From contig CM046000.1 in the NCBI GenBank assembly GCA_025175895.1, positions 91,620,753-91,684,752 on the forward strand: 64,000 bases of DNA, read 5' to 3'. Below the pieces are notes generated by a model, which was not told the DNA's origin, searched no databases, and was given only the letters and a program-made list of their open reading frames with translations. The DNA comes from Wurfbainia villosa (lineage: Eukaryota > Streptophyta > Magnoliopsida > Zingiberales > Zingiberaceae). The translations under genes and the position numbers were made by a program. Positions 53,148 through 63,717 of the stretch are shown here, piece by piece; position 1 is the first letter of the stretch; every line of letters starts with the position of its first letter.

Positions 53148-53960
53148 ATGTCGACAAACACGAACACTCTCTCTCTGCGTTCTGTCCTTGAGAAGGACAA
53201 GCTCAATGGAGCAAATTTCTGGTGATGCAGGAACACGAGATTGTTCTCACCCAAGAAAGGAAGTTGTACGTCCTGGAGCAGCCCATTCCGGAGGCACCTC
53301 CTGCCACTGCCTCGCGAGCTGACAAAGATGCTTACAAGAAGCATCAAGATGATGCATTAGATGTGTCATGTCTAATGCTCACGACCATGAACTCTGAGAT
53401 TCAGAAGCAACATGAGTTCATGAATGCATATGATATGGTTGGACATCTTCGTCAACTATATCAAGGACAAGCAAGACATGAGAGATATGAAGTCTCTAAG
53501 GCATTATTTGGGTCCAAAATGCAAGATGGGACTCCCGTAGGTCCACATGTACTCAAGATGATTGGGTACGTAGAAAACTTACAAAGGCTGGGATTCCCAC
53601 TTGGCCAAGAGCTGGCCACTGACCTAATCTTGCAATCTTTGCCACAAGCCTACAATCAATTTGTCATGAATTATAACATGAATGAAATTGATAAGCCACT
53701 GCCTGAGATGCTCAGCATGTTGAGAACTGCTGAGCTTAACCTTAAGAAGGGAAAATCTGACACCATTTTGATGGTGCACAAGAAGAAAGGAAAGGGCAAG
53801 CCTAAAGGTAAGGGAAAGTCCCAAGCCAAGGGCAAAGGCAAAAAACTTAAACCCAAAGGAGGGGTAGCCAAGGAAGGGGCTTGCTTCCACTGCAAGGAAG
53901 CTGGACACTGGAAGCGTAACTGCAAATCTTACCTGGAAGATCTTAAGAAGAAAAGAAGTG
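53148..53960 (+). pseudogene. H gag (one frameshift near the start)
   Basis: The ATG at 53148 reads MSTNTNTLSLRSVLEKDKLN, then GANFW and a TGA at 53223. The downstream frame from about 53225 continues as gag: EIVLTQERKLYVLEQPIPE, SCLMLTTMNSEIQKQHEF, GQARHERYEVSKALFGSKMQ and TDLILQSLPQAYNQFVMNYN. The start and body are in different frames, joined by a small deletion in the NF-DW region. A long Lys/Gly-rich stretch precedes an intact zinc knuckle CFHCKEAGHWKRNC (53882-53923). Gag would coat and select the RNA. The open ORF beginning at 53222 uses an internal codon and is not a real start. Confidence 0.91.
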
Positions 53961-55378
53961 AGACTTCTACTTCAGGTATAAATGTTATAGAAGTCAATCT
54001 ATTTATTTCTTCATCATGGGTATTAGATACCGGATGTGCATCTCACATTTGTACCAATGTGCAGGCGCTGAGAAATAGCAAGGCATTAACAAAGGGCGAG
54101 GTGGACCTACGAGTAGGCAATGGAGCAAGGGTTGCTGCTGTTGCTGTAGGAACTTATGATCTATTTCTGCCCTCTGGGCTTGTACTAGAATTAGATGAAT
54201 GTTGTTATGTGCCTGCCTTAACTAAGAACATCATTTCAATTTCTTGTTTGGACAAGAAAGGATTTTCATTTATAATAAAGAATAAATGTTGTTCAGTTTA
54301 TTTAAATGATATGTTCTATTGTAGTGCACCTCTAATGAAAGGACTCTACTTTCTAGACTTAGAGAGCCCTATCTATAACATAAGTACCAAGAGGTTCAAG
54401 TCAAATGAGTTGAACCAAACCTATCTCTGGCATTGTCGCTTAGGTCACATAAATGAGAGTCACTTATCTCAGCTCCATAAGGATGGGCTGCTAGACTCAT
54501 TTGATTTTGAATCATATGAGACATGCGAGTCTTGCCTTTTAGGCAAGATGACCAAGACTCCTTTTAGTGGACACAGCGAAAGAGCAACAGATTTGTTAGA
54601 ACTTATACATAGTGATGTATGTGGTCCTTTAAATGTTGCTGCTAGAGGTGGTTACAGGTACTTCATTACATTTACTGATGACTTCAGTAGATATGGTTAT
54701 GTGTATCTTATGACACATAAATTAGAATCCTTTGAAAAGTTCAAAGAATTCAAGAATGAAGTACAAAACCAACTTGGCAAGAGTATTAAGATACTTCGAT
54801 CAGATCGAGGTGGTGAATACCTTAGCCATGAGTTTCGTGACTATCTAGCTGAGTGTGGGATTCTATCCCAACTCACTCCTCCTGGAACACCACAGTGGAA
54901 TGATTTATCTGAAAGGAGGAATCGTACCCTATTAGATATGGTACGATCTATGATGAGTCACACAGATCTTCCTATATCCTTTTGGGGATATGCTCTAGAC
55001 ACAACAGCCTTTACTCTTAACCGTGTACCATCCAAGGTTGTCATAAAGACACCATATACGATATGGACAGGGAGAAATCCCAAGATATCTTTCATGAGGA
55101 TTTGGGGTTGTGAGGCTTGCGTTCGACGTCAAGTCTCAGACAAACTGGGACCCAAATTCGATAGGTGATATTTTGTTGGATATCCCAATGACACGAAGGA
55201 ATATTACTTATACATTCCCAGTCAGCACAAAGTGTTTGTGGCAAAGACTGGGGTTTTTCTAGAAAGGGATTTTGTTTCTAGAAAAACTAGTGGGAGTACG
55301 TTTGATTTTGAAGAAATTCAAGATAAGGACCATAGCACTGAGGCCTTGATGGAGGTTGAATAGGAACCACAAAGTGTT
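53961..55378 (+). pseudogene. H pol: protease and integrase (two stops near the end)
   Basis: In one frame with gag up to TGA at 55166-55168. Protease SSWVLDTGCASHICTNV has its Asp at about 54029. Integrase has the zinc site (WHCRLGHINESHLSQLH; CESCLLGKM), catalytic acids in HSDVCGPL and FTDDFSRYGYVYL, the DRGGEYL block, and the Glu in LSERRNR. The normally conserved Asn-Gly before that Glu reads ND-L. After the TGA (in the DR-YFVGYP block) the frame reopens to a TAG near 55361 in the linker. All main catalytic residues are present, so this is the best-preserved integrase core in the window. Confidence 0.92.
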
Positions 55379-57105
55379 ATGGGTGATGAGGTTGTTGCAC
55401 AAAGAGTTGTGGAACAACCACCTGTTCAGGTAGACCTACCTCTTCGCAGGTCCGATAGGGTACGTCGTCAGCCTGAGAGATACTCATTTCTCTTGTCTGA
55501 CCATGATGACATTATGCTCATTGAGAATGAGCCTACCTCCTATCAGGAAGCTGTGATGAGCCCAGATTCTGAGAAATGGCTAGAGGCCATGAGATCCGAG
55601 ATGGAATCCATGTACACCAACCAAGTATGGACTTTGGTTGATCCACCTGAAGGGGTCAAACCCATTGGGTGTAAGTGGGTCTTTAGGAGAAAGACTGACA
55701 TGGATGGACTTACGCATACCTATAAGGGTCGATTGGTGACTAAAGGTTTCAAGAAAATTCATGGTATTGACTATGATGAAACCTTTTCTCCAGTGGCAAT
55801 GTTTAAGTCCATTCGGATCTTGCTTGCTATTGCAGTATACCATGATTATGAGATCTGGCAGATGGATGTCAAAACCGCATTTCTGAATGGAAACTTACTC
55901 GAGGATGTGTACATGACACAACCTAAGGGTTTTGTAGATCCACAACATACTGGGAAGGTATGCAAGCTGCAAAGGTCCATTTATGGGATAAAGCAAGCTT
56001 CTCGGAGCTAGAATCTTCGATTCGATGATGCGATCAAACAGTTTGGTTTCATCAAGAATGAAGATGAACCCTGTGTCTACAAGAGGGTTAATGGGAACAC
56101 AGTTGTCTTCCTTATATTGTATGTGGATGACATACTGCTCATTGGGAATGACATCCCTTCGCTACAGTCTGTAAAGACTTGGCTGGGGACGTGCTTCTCA
56201 ATGAAGGACTTAGGTGAAGCAACCTGTATTCTAGGCATCAAAATCTATAGAGATAGATCTAAGAGATTGCTTGGCCTAAGTCAGAGTACATACATTGATA
56301 CGGTATTACTACGGTTTGCCATGCAGAATTCCAAGAAGGGACTTCTGCCGATGTCACATGGTGTGAGTCTTTCGAAGACTCAAAGTTCCTCTTCTAGAGA
56401 GGAGAGAGACCGCATGGATAAGATCCCTTACGCATCTGCTATAGGATCTATCATGTACGCCATGTTGTGTACTCGTCCTGATGTCTCGTATGCTTTGAGC
56501 ATGACGAGTAGATACCAGATCCGGTGAGCATCATCGGATAGGCGATCAAGAATATTCTTAAGTACTTGAGAAGGACTAAAGAATATTTCTTGATATTTGG
56601 AGGCGATGAGGAGCTAGCTGTAAAGGGTTACAGTGATGCCAGCTTCCAAACTGACTAGGATGATTATAGATCGAAGTCAGGGTTCGTGTTTTTCTTGAAT
56701 GGTGGCGCTGTGAGCTGGAAGAGTTCGAAGCAGGACACAGTTGCTGATTCTACAACAGAAGCCAAGTATATCGCTGCATCTGAGGCAGCAAAGGAGGCAG
56801 TTTGGATCCGCAAGTTCATTATTGAGCTTGGGGTGGTTCCTAGCATTGCAGATCCTATAGAGCTCTATTATGACAACAATGGAGCGATTGCACAGGATAA
56901 GGAACCTCGCTCACACTAGCGGACCAAACACATACTACGGCGCTTCCATCTCATTCGAGAGATTATCGATAGAGGAGATGTGAAGATTTGCAGAGTACCC
57001 ACAGAGGCTAACATCGGAGATCCCTTGATCAAGGCTTTGGCATAGAAAAAGCATGATGGTCACACTAGGTCATTGGGTATTAGATACTACAGTGATTGGT
57101 ACTAG
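55379..57105 (+). pseudogene. H pol: RT and RNase H (stops, one frameshift)
   Basis: RT runs from 55379 (MESMYTNQVWTLVDPPEGVK, KWVFRRKTDMDGL, GRLVTKGFKKIHG) to a TAG at 56009-56011 in the SRSWN block. It resumes at 56012 with the catalytic site ILYVDDILLIG near 56118 and ILGIKIYRDRSKRLLGLSQS. A small deletion near 56520 (SRYQIR then TGA) shifts the frame. RNase H has YSDASFQTD, then TAG near 56657; NGGAVSWKSSKQDTVADS; KEAVWIRKFIIELGVVPS; LYYDNNGAIAQDKEPR. A TAG follows at 56918 and another near 57043. The natural stop is TAG 57103-57105. Most stops are consistent with CAG or TGG turning to TAG. Confidence 0.91.
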
Positions 57106-57106
57106 T

Positions 57107-57119
57107 GCTAGTGGGAAAT
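57107..57119 (+). other. H polypurine tract
   Basis: GCTAGTGGGAAAT abutting the 3' LTR. Confidence 0.82.
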
Positions 57120-58958
57120 TATTAGTGAAAGCCCTAGAGTCAATCATGTGATGATTGTTGTATGGACTTTATTGTATTATATTCCTATTTATAAAGGCAT
57201 GGTTATTATATTTACTTGTATTGGTGCTAAATAACTAAATATAATAATGTCCTTGAGTAGTAGGTTCTTATCTATATTAATCGATTGGTTGAATCGATAA
57301 TGAGATGATATAGAGAACACTACTCTTAATCATTCCTAGTCGAGTATTAACATTCAGGGACAATGTTAATGCGTAAAGACAAGCATGTAGGTCAACATGA
57401 TGACTTGATCTCACAAGTCATGGATATGAGATATCAAGTTGACACATGGGTATGCATTGGAGAATGTATACTGAATGACCCGCCATGAGAAAGTATCATA
57501 GATCGTTATATGAGTGGCATAATCTTTCTCATGTGGCTATTAGTATGACTATTAGTCCTTAGACCTGAAGTCACCATGGTTCCCTACATAAGGAATTGCA
57601 TACTTTGGCTTTGTCAAACGTCACCCATAAATGGGTGGACTATAAAGGCGATTACTGGGTATGTAACAAATTATGCGGAGGGATGTGAGTGATGTAGATG
57701 AGATCTATCCCTCCTATATGACGGGAGTGACATCGATATTCTTGATAGAGTGAGACCACGAAGTGCATGACCATGCCCAAATGAGTCAATATGAGATATT
57801 GAGCTCATTTGATTAGAGTGAGTCTACTTGGAGTTCAAGATTTAGATTATACCGAGGATGACACGGTCTATGCCTCGATTGGTCAATCTAGATGTCAAGG
57901 ATAGAGGGACATTGTCACATATTGTGAGAGTCACAATTAGTAGTCACAAAGGTGATGTTGGAGCTCAACATTCTTGTAACTTGGGTAGCAATGATGTGTT
58001 GCTAGATACCGCTCATTGCTTATGTTCCTAAATCAGTTTAGGGACATTGCCAACGTTACAAGAACCTGTAGGGTCACACACATAAGGGCAATTAGATGGA
58101 GATTAGGTTCATATGATGAACCATGAGGATTAGGTTCATGGGATGAACCAAATTGGATTAAGAGTAATCCAAATTAGACTAATTGAGTTAGACTCAAGTT
58201 GATTCAAGTGTTGAATGAGTCAAATTTAGATTTGATTCATCAAATCAATTTAAATTAATGAATAGAGATTCATTAAATTAAATTGACTTGAATCAAATGG
58301 TTGGATTTGATCAACCATGGGAGATAAGAGGTCAAGTTTGACTTGACTTGAGAGGGAAGATGAAAGGTCAAGTTTGACTTGACCAAATGTCATGTCATGA
58401 TGATGACTTGGCATGGCCGGCCAATGATGATGCTCCACATCATCATTGACTTTGTCATATGGTACCACCTCATGAGGGAGACCAAGGGTCATTGGAGTTA
58501 CATGCATGCATGTAACCCCCTCTCCATAATGTGGTCAGCCACTTCTTGATGGGGGTGAATTGATTTTGGGTAACTCCATCTTCTTCTTCACAACTTCATC
58601 TTCTTCCTTGGATTATTCCCTCAAGCTCTCCCCCTCTCCCAACCTCCTTGGTCGAACCATCCATAGAGTGCTAGCACACTCAAGGGTGTGTTTTCTCCAC
58701 CTATTGCTTGTGTGGATACCAATAGAGGAGTGTGCACTTGACACACTCGAGTTCTGGCGAACCTTTTGGACGAGCAGGATTTGCGAAGGGCGTCGCATCG
58801 AGGGTAACGTCCTTATCATGTAGATCTAAGGTAGATCTAGGGTTTTATACAAGCACATACATGTTTTAGTTTTAATACATCTTCATACGGATCCGTGGTC
58901 GGACTTCCGGGGTTTCCGCAACGTAAAAAACGGTTTTTGCGGCTCGAAAAGTCCAACA
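57120..58958 (+). repeat. H 3' LTR, 1839 bp
   Basis: Matches the 5' LTR over its full length. The first two bases are TA where the 5' LTR has TG. It ends AGTCCAACA and is followed by GCATA. Confidence 0.94.
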
Positions 58959-58963
58959 GCATA

Positions 58964-59383
58964 TAGATTTTTCCCTAGGTAGAAGAGAGATTTGTTTTAG
59001 AACCCCAGAAGGAAGCACAAGCGGCTGTGTGAATTTCACACGACCATGTCCAAAAAGCGGAAGAGCACATGGCAGGGCGTGTAGTACGTCTCGGACAGTG
59101 TGGCACTCTATGAAAAATCCAAAGTCGCATATGGTTGATCGTTTGAATTTCACACGGTCGTGCCTATTTTCGGAATTTTCCCGAGCGCCCAGAATAGAGT
59201 CACACATGGTCGGCCATGTGGATCCCACACGGTCATGTCGCACCCCTTTAAAAGGGGTGTAAGCCGTGTGGTTGCCCCAAATCGACCGTGTGACTCAAAT
59301 CCCTTGCTCTAAGTCTCGATTTCCCTCATCTCCAACCCCCAAACAACCATCTCTAACTTTCAAGAAGCATTCAAGAGGCGACA
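58964..59383 (+). other. Leader-like flank upstream of the Athila ORF1 fragment
   Basis: Non-coding. It contains repeated cacacggtcgtg, cacatggtcgg and catgtggatcccacac motifs, similar in style to 48890-49060 in the element F LTR. It is probably the 5' part of the Athila-type element, but no LTR border or primer site is evident. Confidence 0.4.
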
Positions 59384-59797
59384 ATGAAGAGGACAAAGCA
59401 CACCGCAACAAGGGTTGCTACTTCAAGGCCAAGGTCAAGGGGAAGAAATGCCTAACAAGAACTGAAGGAAGGTAATACTCCTCTAGGCGTATATTTCGAG
59501 ATAATACATATAAAGATAGATTTAATATGCTCTCTACTCGAAAAATAGTAGCAACTAGGTATATTGATGAACCCCTTTTAGAATACCTAGGTTTATTAAA
59601 TGATGTGCAATGGTTATTCCACGTTGTAGGATGGGAAGAGTTAAGGGGGATTAGATGCCCAACCTACCCTAGGGTTGTGCTTGAATTTTTGAGCTCAGTG
59701 GAGGCGGAGATTTTATCGGGAAGGGATAGTGTAGATGGGAAGATAACATTTAAGTTGTTTAACATAGACCATGGACATTACACCAATGGAATCTTTG
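59384..59797 (+). pseudogene. Athila-type ORF1 fragment, first part
   Basis: An ATG at 59384 starts a basic N-terminus (MKRTKHTATRVATSRPRSRG) that soon stops. The open frame 59527-59797 continues with RKIVATRYIDEPLLEYLGLL, NDVQWLFHVVGWEELR and PTYPRVVLEFLSSVE, which resembles the ATHILA ORF-1 family of Ty3/gypsy elements (recognised pattern, no search run). The frame is interrupted by the insertion that begins at 59798. Probably a remnant of the gag-like ORF1. Confidence 0.68.
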
Positions 59798-60177
59798 CTT
59801 CTTTTTTTTTATGAAAAGGTAAATATATATCATCAAAGCAAGATACAACACATCCCTACATCTAGGTCCTAGCTCTGGTCATGTTTGACAAAGTGTCAGA
59901 TCTGAGCGAGAGGCCCTAGTAGGGTATGACACCAAAATACAATTCATAGCCAAAACAAGACAAACATCTCCCACCATATGGTCGTGCTCTCATCCCTCAC
60001 ACAAGTCAAGGATCATATGCCGACCAGTGTCCGTCCTCACTAGCTGGGAGCGCCAGTCTATCCTCTGTATATGTGCCCTCCATCACTAGTACTCGTCTAT
60101 CCAAATGTTGTGGCCGATGTGGCATCACCCCCCCCCCCCTCTCTGTCCTCCATCCTCCATGAGCCACTTTAAGCAAG

Positions 60178-60372
60178 TGGTCAACTATCAACGGATTTGA
60201 TGTGTCTTTACCATAGCCGTTACTACGGACTAGATAGGATATTCAGGTGGGCCTATTCACCTGATCTAGGCTTTTTGGGAAAGCCTCATCCGTCAATGGA
60301 TTTGATGTGTCTTTACCACAACCGTTATCTGTGGACTAGATAGATCATCCTGGTGGACCTATTCACCATCAC
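60178..60372. repeat. Imperfect tandem duplication, unit about 113 bp
   Basis: ggatttgatgtgtctttacc and the following ggactagatag block occur at about 60193 and 60298, each followed by a ctattcacc block. Confidence 0.75.
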
Positions 60373-60429
60373 AACCATGTTCACATACATAGTCACTCAT
60401 CAAAATAGGTTAGGGTATGACACCCTTCA

Positions 60430-60757
60430 AAATGGAGGGTTTTTTTCAGAATGGGGTTAGGATTTGGAAACCCTAACCCTAAACCCTAAAAAACTACATG
60501 TTTATTTTCTTTTTTTTTCCTTGGGCTTAGGGCTAAACCCTAAAAACTATGTTTTTTTTTCCAATCCAAAAGTGGGGTTAGGGTCTCTAATCCTAACCCT
60601 AAACCCTAAAAACTACACATTTTATTTCTAAAAGTGGGGTTAGGGTTTCCAACCCTAACCCTAAACCCTAAAAACTACACTTTTTTTTCCTCCCAAAAGT
60701 GAGGTTAGGGTTTCCAACCCTTACCCTAAACCCTAAAAACTACACATTTTTTCCTCC
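60430..60757. repeat. Telomere-like tandem repeat with inverted arms
   Basis: Four to five units of about 70-80 bases, each with ggggttagggtttccaa followed by ccctaaccctaaaccctaaa and a T-rich spacer with tcccaaaagtg. The two halves of each unit are complementary and could form hairpins. The heptamer TTTAGGG and its variants are the plant telomere unit. Confidence 0.85.
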
Positions 60758-60760
60758 CAA

Positions 60761-61263
60761 AATGGAATCTTTGTTTTGGATTACCTAGTGGGGGAGAGAG
60801 AAGAACACCTAATGATTTTAATAGAAGATCATTTTGGAATGAATTAATTGGAGAGACTTCTCACAACCCTTCTAGAGCCAAAGCATCCCGGCTACATAAT
60901 CCTATTTTTAGGTGCATCCACCGTTTCATGGCTAGCATGATTTTTAGAAGGGGAGAGAGTGATGGAGTGATGAGAGTGAGTGAGTTATTATGTCTTTGAA
61001 GCATGTAGCAAGGGTATAATAGTATAGATGTAGGATCCCACTTTATCAGGCATTTAGTTAAGGTGGGCGGAGCACAAAAAGAGAAAATTATTTTAGGGGG
61101 ATTGATTACTCATATTTGCAATAGCATGGGGTATGATTGTAAAGATTTGGATAGAGTAGAGGGAAGCCCTAGCATAGACCTAGGGGTGTGCATGGCAATG
61201 AAGATGATAGTGAGAGAGCGTAATAACTTTTGTTTTGTAAGGAAGAACTTGCCACCCCTTAGG
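60761..61263 (+). pseudogene. Athila-type ORF1 fragment, second part
   Basis: It resumes after the insertion with a one-base frame shift. It reads LPSGGERRTPNDFNRRSFWN, ELIGETSHNPSRAKASRLHN and PIFRCIHRFMASMIFRRGES, then a TGA near 61000. The frame 61063-61260 follows with VGGAQKEKIILGGLITHICNSMG and GVCMAMKMIVRERN. The order of blocks (FW-L-G, AKAS-HNP, RYLHR-like, GGLIT) matches ATHILA ORF-1. The sequence ends where T2 is inserted. Confidence 0.68.
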
Positions 61264-62461
61264 TGTTGGGGATCGATTGGTCGAGTAGAGGGGGGGTGAA
61301 TAGCTCTCGTTCGTTGGATGTCGTAATTTGCTCGTCTACAAAAATGTTAGCGCAAGCGGAATATGCAAATACAAATAAATAAAGACAAGCAAATAAACAA
61401 ACAATACAAACACCGAGATGTAACGTGGTTCACGGCTACGCCGCTAATCCACGGTCCGATTTGTCCACGGTGAATCACTCCGCAATCTATCCACTAGATC
61501 TCTCCTTTGCACAAAGCTAGGTGGAGGTAACCACTTTTACACAAAGATCACTCTTCTACAATGGAATGAAGATTAGAGCAAGTAGAAGAGTGGGAAATCG
61601 TTTAGGGCACTTTAGGAGTAGTTGGGCATTCAAGCATTAACCCCCCAAAGCCCCATCCCCTTCCTTTTTATAGAGGAAGAGGGTTTCTTCCCGTTGACAC
61701 AGGAGCAATGATCGATGGCACCCATCACCGACCGTCCCGTAGCCGCTGCCCAATAACGGCCGCTTCCACGCTGGATTCCATCCATCCAGATAGCGCATCA
61801 CCGACCGATGGCACCCATCACCGATCGATGTCAATCAGTCGAGTCCTCAACGAGGTCGACACCACTGCGCTCGCATCACGCATCACCGACCGCCTCCCTC
61901 GGCAAGCCGATCGATCGAGCCATCACCGATCGCCCATGCCGGCAATGATCGATCAACTTGATTTAACCGACATTAACCACCGATCGACCATCGACTTAGA
62001 GCAATGATCGCTATGACATGGCAATGACCGTGTCTGAAAACTCATCCGACACTTGGCCAAATGGCCAAGTTTCACCTAAGAGCTACCCTTCCGGGTTACA
62101 ATCGCCACTCATCCCTCTGAGTCCTCGCTCGGTTCTTCGCTCGCGCCACGCCCCTCGGCAAAGATCAGCGCACGCTCTGCAATGCTCCTTCGTGTCTCTT
62201 GCCTCGAAGTCTGCTTCCTCCGGCTTCACTCCAAGCTTCTCGTCCGGCGGTCCCTCGGATGCTCCAAGCGCACGGCTTCCGCAAAGCTATCCTTCACCGA
62301 CTCAAGGCACGAGTCATGAGATGTGAAACTCGCCACGACTCCATGTGTGAATTACTAAGTCCTGCACGACTTCAACGCACATATCAAATCAACATATCAA
62401 ACTAACTTAAACCCTTTGCCACACCATCAAAACCATATTACGGCAAGAGATTGCCCTAACA
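61264..62461 (-). repeat. T2 3' LTR, 1198 bp
   Basis: Plus strand TGTTGGGGATCG to GCCCTAACA. Same family as the T1 LTRs. 61700-62010 is rich in CGATCG and differs strongly from both T1 LTRs there. Confidence 0.92.
61664..61672 (-). promoter_or_regulatory. Probable TATA box of T2 3' LTR
   Basis: Minus-strand TATAAAAAG, same place as in T1. Confidence 0.6.
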
Positions 62462-63717
62462 ATCTCCCCCTTTTTGATGTGTGGTAATCCGTTTAAGTTA
62501 GGTAAAAACATTTGATATAAATTTTAAAGGAAAGAAAGTATGTAAACATAAACATGATATAGCAACATGCAACTCCCCCTTAATCCATGAAACTCCCCCT
62601 TAATTTCTCCCCCTATCATAATTAACTTAAACATAATCATTTCTCCCCCTTTGACAACATCAAAAAGATTATCACTAAGTTAAAAGCACATGGCATCAAG
62701 TCTAATAGAAAGAAAATACCACAAGTTGATTTAAAATCGGAATTCAACCTTTACTGGTCTGATATTAGTCATCGGTCGTTGGTTCGGACTACGGTCGGTA
62801 CGCAATGATTTTGATTTTGGGTGAATTTCAGAAATGCATTAAAAATTCCAAAAAATTTGAAAAATCATGAAATTTGGGGAACACATTTATTTTAAGTATA
62901 TCTATCAGTGAAAAATATGTTTTCATGAAAAATCATTATATTTCCACGTATTTTCCAAAAATCCAAAAGCTTTAAAAACTACTAGGTTTTTTATCATAAG
63001 AGTATCCATTTTAACACCTAGTCTTGCATCCAATTGTTTCAAAGCATTAATACATGTATTTTAAAGTAAGAAATTGTTTTGAAAACATATGAAATATCCA
63101 ACCATGATCTTTGGGCAATATGTCTATGAATTAAACATAAGCCTTCCCCATGATTGGTCTATTATTGCTATTTTGATACTTTAAATGACCATCTAAATGC
63201 CATAGACATTAGTGGACATTTGTATCATCCTAACATCTCACTCATGCTAAGTTTTCAATCAAGGTAGCCTATGGTGAGTGTGAGATGCATCCTAGGGGGT
63301 ATTTGTGTATACTTAACCAATATATTCATGCAATTCTATCAAGGTTAAGTATCAACCTAATAATCCTCATGATCATAAAGGCATATATGAATGAATTCTA
63401 CATTATGATCATGAAACTCATGTATTCATCAAATAATAGTCATGCATTAGGTATTATATGATGATAATAAACAAAGTATCACCTAAAGCATGATTCAAAC
63501 CCTATTTCTCATGATGATGTGCCAAATTTCAAAATCATAAGTCATGATTGCACATATACATAGCAATTACATTGATCATCATGATTTAAGCATTATTATC
63601 TATTTATGGGCACGTTATCATCACCCAACACTATTCTAAAAATGTTGTCCCGTTATCCTAAGTCAACCAAAATATGATATAGGTCAATTGCATATGGTTG
63701 ACTCCCCTAGGGGTTTT
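62462..63717 (-). other. T2 non-coding 3' region with repeated polypurine tracts
   Basis: Colinear with 38951-40234 of T1. C-rich runs on the plus strand lie at 62462, 62571, 62592, 62604 and 62642. No ORF. At 62765-62805 the palindrome seen in T1 is altered. Confidence 0.8.

Larger units (their letters stand above)
49615..58958 (+). mobile_element. Element H: complete-length Ty1/copia (Angela-type) element
   Basis: 9344 bp with LTRs 49615-51458 and 57120-58958, primer site, 1.7 kb leader, gag-pol 53148-57105 and polypurine tract, flanked by GCATA on both sides. LTR pairs differ by a few percent by eye. The polyprotein is broken by one frameshift in gag, one in RNase H and about six stops. 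It is inserted in unassigned DNA next to an Athila-like fragment. Confidence 0.94.
59798..60760 (-). mobile_element. Insertion with 13-bp duplication and poly-T end, probably a truncated non-LTR retroelement
   Basis: AATGGAATCTTTG occurs at 59785-59797 and again at 60761-60773, flanking 963 bases. A T run at 59802-59810 on the plus strand would be a poly-A tail on the minus strand, and upstream of it the minus strand reads gatgatatatatttaccttt, like plant LINE 3' ends. A long duplication plus a tail fits target-primed retrotransposition. No RT domain is present, so it is 5' truncated or non-autonomous. The right part is telomere-like repeat. Confidence 0.62.

Noticed and set aside
53222..53224. 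Start of the 648-codon ORF of H as a real start codon
   Set aside because: It lies inside gag after the true ATG at 53148 and only opens because of a frameshift; upstream residues match gag openings of the family.
59527..59814. Independent small gene of 95 codons
   Set aside because: Its blocks fit the N-terminal half of Athila ORF1 and the matching second half resumes at 60761 after the insertion.
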